From Bacteroidales bacterium (lineage in GTDB: Bacteria; Bacteroidota; Bacteroidia; Bacteroidales; UBA7960), in assembly GCA_003557805.1 (NCBI GenBank), contig PWNY01000154.1, positions 1-14,117 of the forward strand: DNA of 14,117 nucleotides. The letters run 5' to 3'. The translations under genes and the position numbers were made by a program. Numbering within the stretch: the first letter of the stretch is position 1; each line of letters begins with the position of its first letter. Below are positions 13,514-14,117 of this stretch, in pieces. The notes below the pieces were generated by a model, which was given only the letters and a program-made list of their open reading frames with translations, was not told the DNA's origin and did not search any database.

Positions 13514-13549
13514 CGGAATATATCGAAAACTCTAAAGAAACACTACGCT

Positions 13550-14117
13550 ATGCGTGAATTGAAAAGACACAGGGTTTATGACCTTCTGAAAAATGAGAGC
13601 ACCCAGCTGATCAACAGCGAGGTGAATGTAAAAGGCTGGGTAAGGACAAGACGGGGGAACAAAAATGTGGCCTTTATTGCATTAAATGACGGATCCATTA
13701 TCCACAGCATACAGGTAGTCGTGGATGTGAAGTCTTTTGGCAATGATGAGTTACTCCGCAATATAACCACCGGTTCCTGTGTTTCGGTAAATGGCAAACT
13801 TGTTGAGTCGCAGGGTAAAGGGCAGAGTGTTGAAATACAGGCTTCTGATATTCATCTGTATGGCACGGCCGATCCTGAAAAATATCCTTTGCAGAAGAAA
13901 GGACACTCCCTGGAGTTTTTGCGCGAGATTGCCCACCTGAGGCCCAGGACCAATACTTTCGGGGCGGTTTTCAGGATTAGGCATGCACTCTCTTACGCTA
14001 TACATAAATACTTCAATGACAATGGGTTCTACTATCTGCATACTCCGGTAATTACCGGGTCAGATGCAGAGGGTGCAGGTGCCATGTTCAGGGTTACAAC
14101 CCTGGACATGAAAAATA
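13550..14117 (+). CDS. asnS: asparagine--tRNA ligase, partial (3' end beyond window)
   Basis: Class IIb aminoacyl-tRNA synthetase that charges tRNA-Asn; 189 codons are visible before the right edge. The N-terminal OB-fold anticodon-binding domain covers about residues 1-105, with VNVKGWVRTRRGNKNVAFIA (24-43) and LNDGS. The catalytic domain starts at about 118 with KKGHSLEFLREIAHLRPRT, then FRIRHALSYAIHKYF and the motif 1 region ending HTPVITGSDAEGAGAMFRVT. The combination of the GHS.EFLREIAHLRPRTN segment with ITGSDAEGAG is that of AsnRS rather than AspRS or LysRS. The ATG at 13550 opens MRELKRHRV, has no Shine-Dalgarno, and follows a -7 element. Motifs 2 and 3 lie outside the window, so catalytic integrity cannot be judged. 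Confidence 0.95.
   Translation, partial: MRELKRHRVYDLLKNESTQLINSEVNVKGWVRTRRGNKNVAFIALNDGSIIHSIQVVVDVKSFGNDELLRNITTGSCVSVNGKLVESQGKGQSVEIQASDIHLYGTADPEKYPLQKKGHSLEFLREIAHLRPRTNTFGAVFRIRHALSYAIHKYFNDNGFYYLHTPVITGSDAEGAGAMFRVTTLDMKN

Overview
The window looks like chromosomal DNA from a Bacteroidota bacterium, most likely of the Bacteroidales/Marinilabiliales type. The evidence is: almost no Shine-Dalgarno sequences; repeated copies of the Bacteroidota -7 promoter element TAnnTTTG upstream of genes; lpxK, so an LPS-bearing envelope; a FadL/OmpP1-like outer-membrane protein of the Bacteroidota subtype; a eukaryote/archaeal-type ProRS; and a class II FbaA-type aldolase. Genus-level placement is not possible from sequence alone.

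Layout from left to right. A truncated lipoprotein gene runs off the left edge (1-322, minus). An intergenic stretch of 283 bases with two inverted repeats leads to ssb (606-1040, plus) and a DUF418 membrane protein gene (1144-2403, plus). That gene overlaps tail to tail with lpxK (2387-3451, minus). Divergent from lpxK is a two-gene unit of a Nif3-like dinuclear-metal protein (3579-4673) and a DUF164-type coiled-coil/zinc-ribbon protein (4711-5574). Two minus-strand envelope genes follow: an OmpP1/FadL-like beta-barrel (5626-7104) and, upstream of it beyond a strong hairpin, a remarkable Tyr/His-rich lipoprotein with an Arg/Ser/Thr low-complexity tail (7209-8948). Divergent from that is proS (9071-10546), then a secreted SPOR-domain protein (10594-11103) that ends at a hairpin terminator. 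Class II fructose-bisphosphate aldolase (11142-12221, minus) converges on it. A GT4 glycosyltransferase with a TTG start (12355-13476, plus) is divergent from the aldolase, and asnS (13550 onward, plus) runs off the right edge.

Most genes are housekeeping: DNA binding, two aminoacyl-tRNA synthetases, glycolysis and lipid A synthesis. The envelope genes (lipoprotein, LpxK, barrel, Tyr-rich lipoprotein, SPOR protein, glycosyltransferase) are interspersed with them. No mobile element, CRISPR array, rRNA or tRNA was seen. I do not see a clear new multi-gene system. The least explained locus is the Tyr/His-rich lipoprotein plus barrel pair beside proS. The secondary signals are inverted repeats that coincide with TAnnTTTG promoter elements, and the repeats upstream of ssb.
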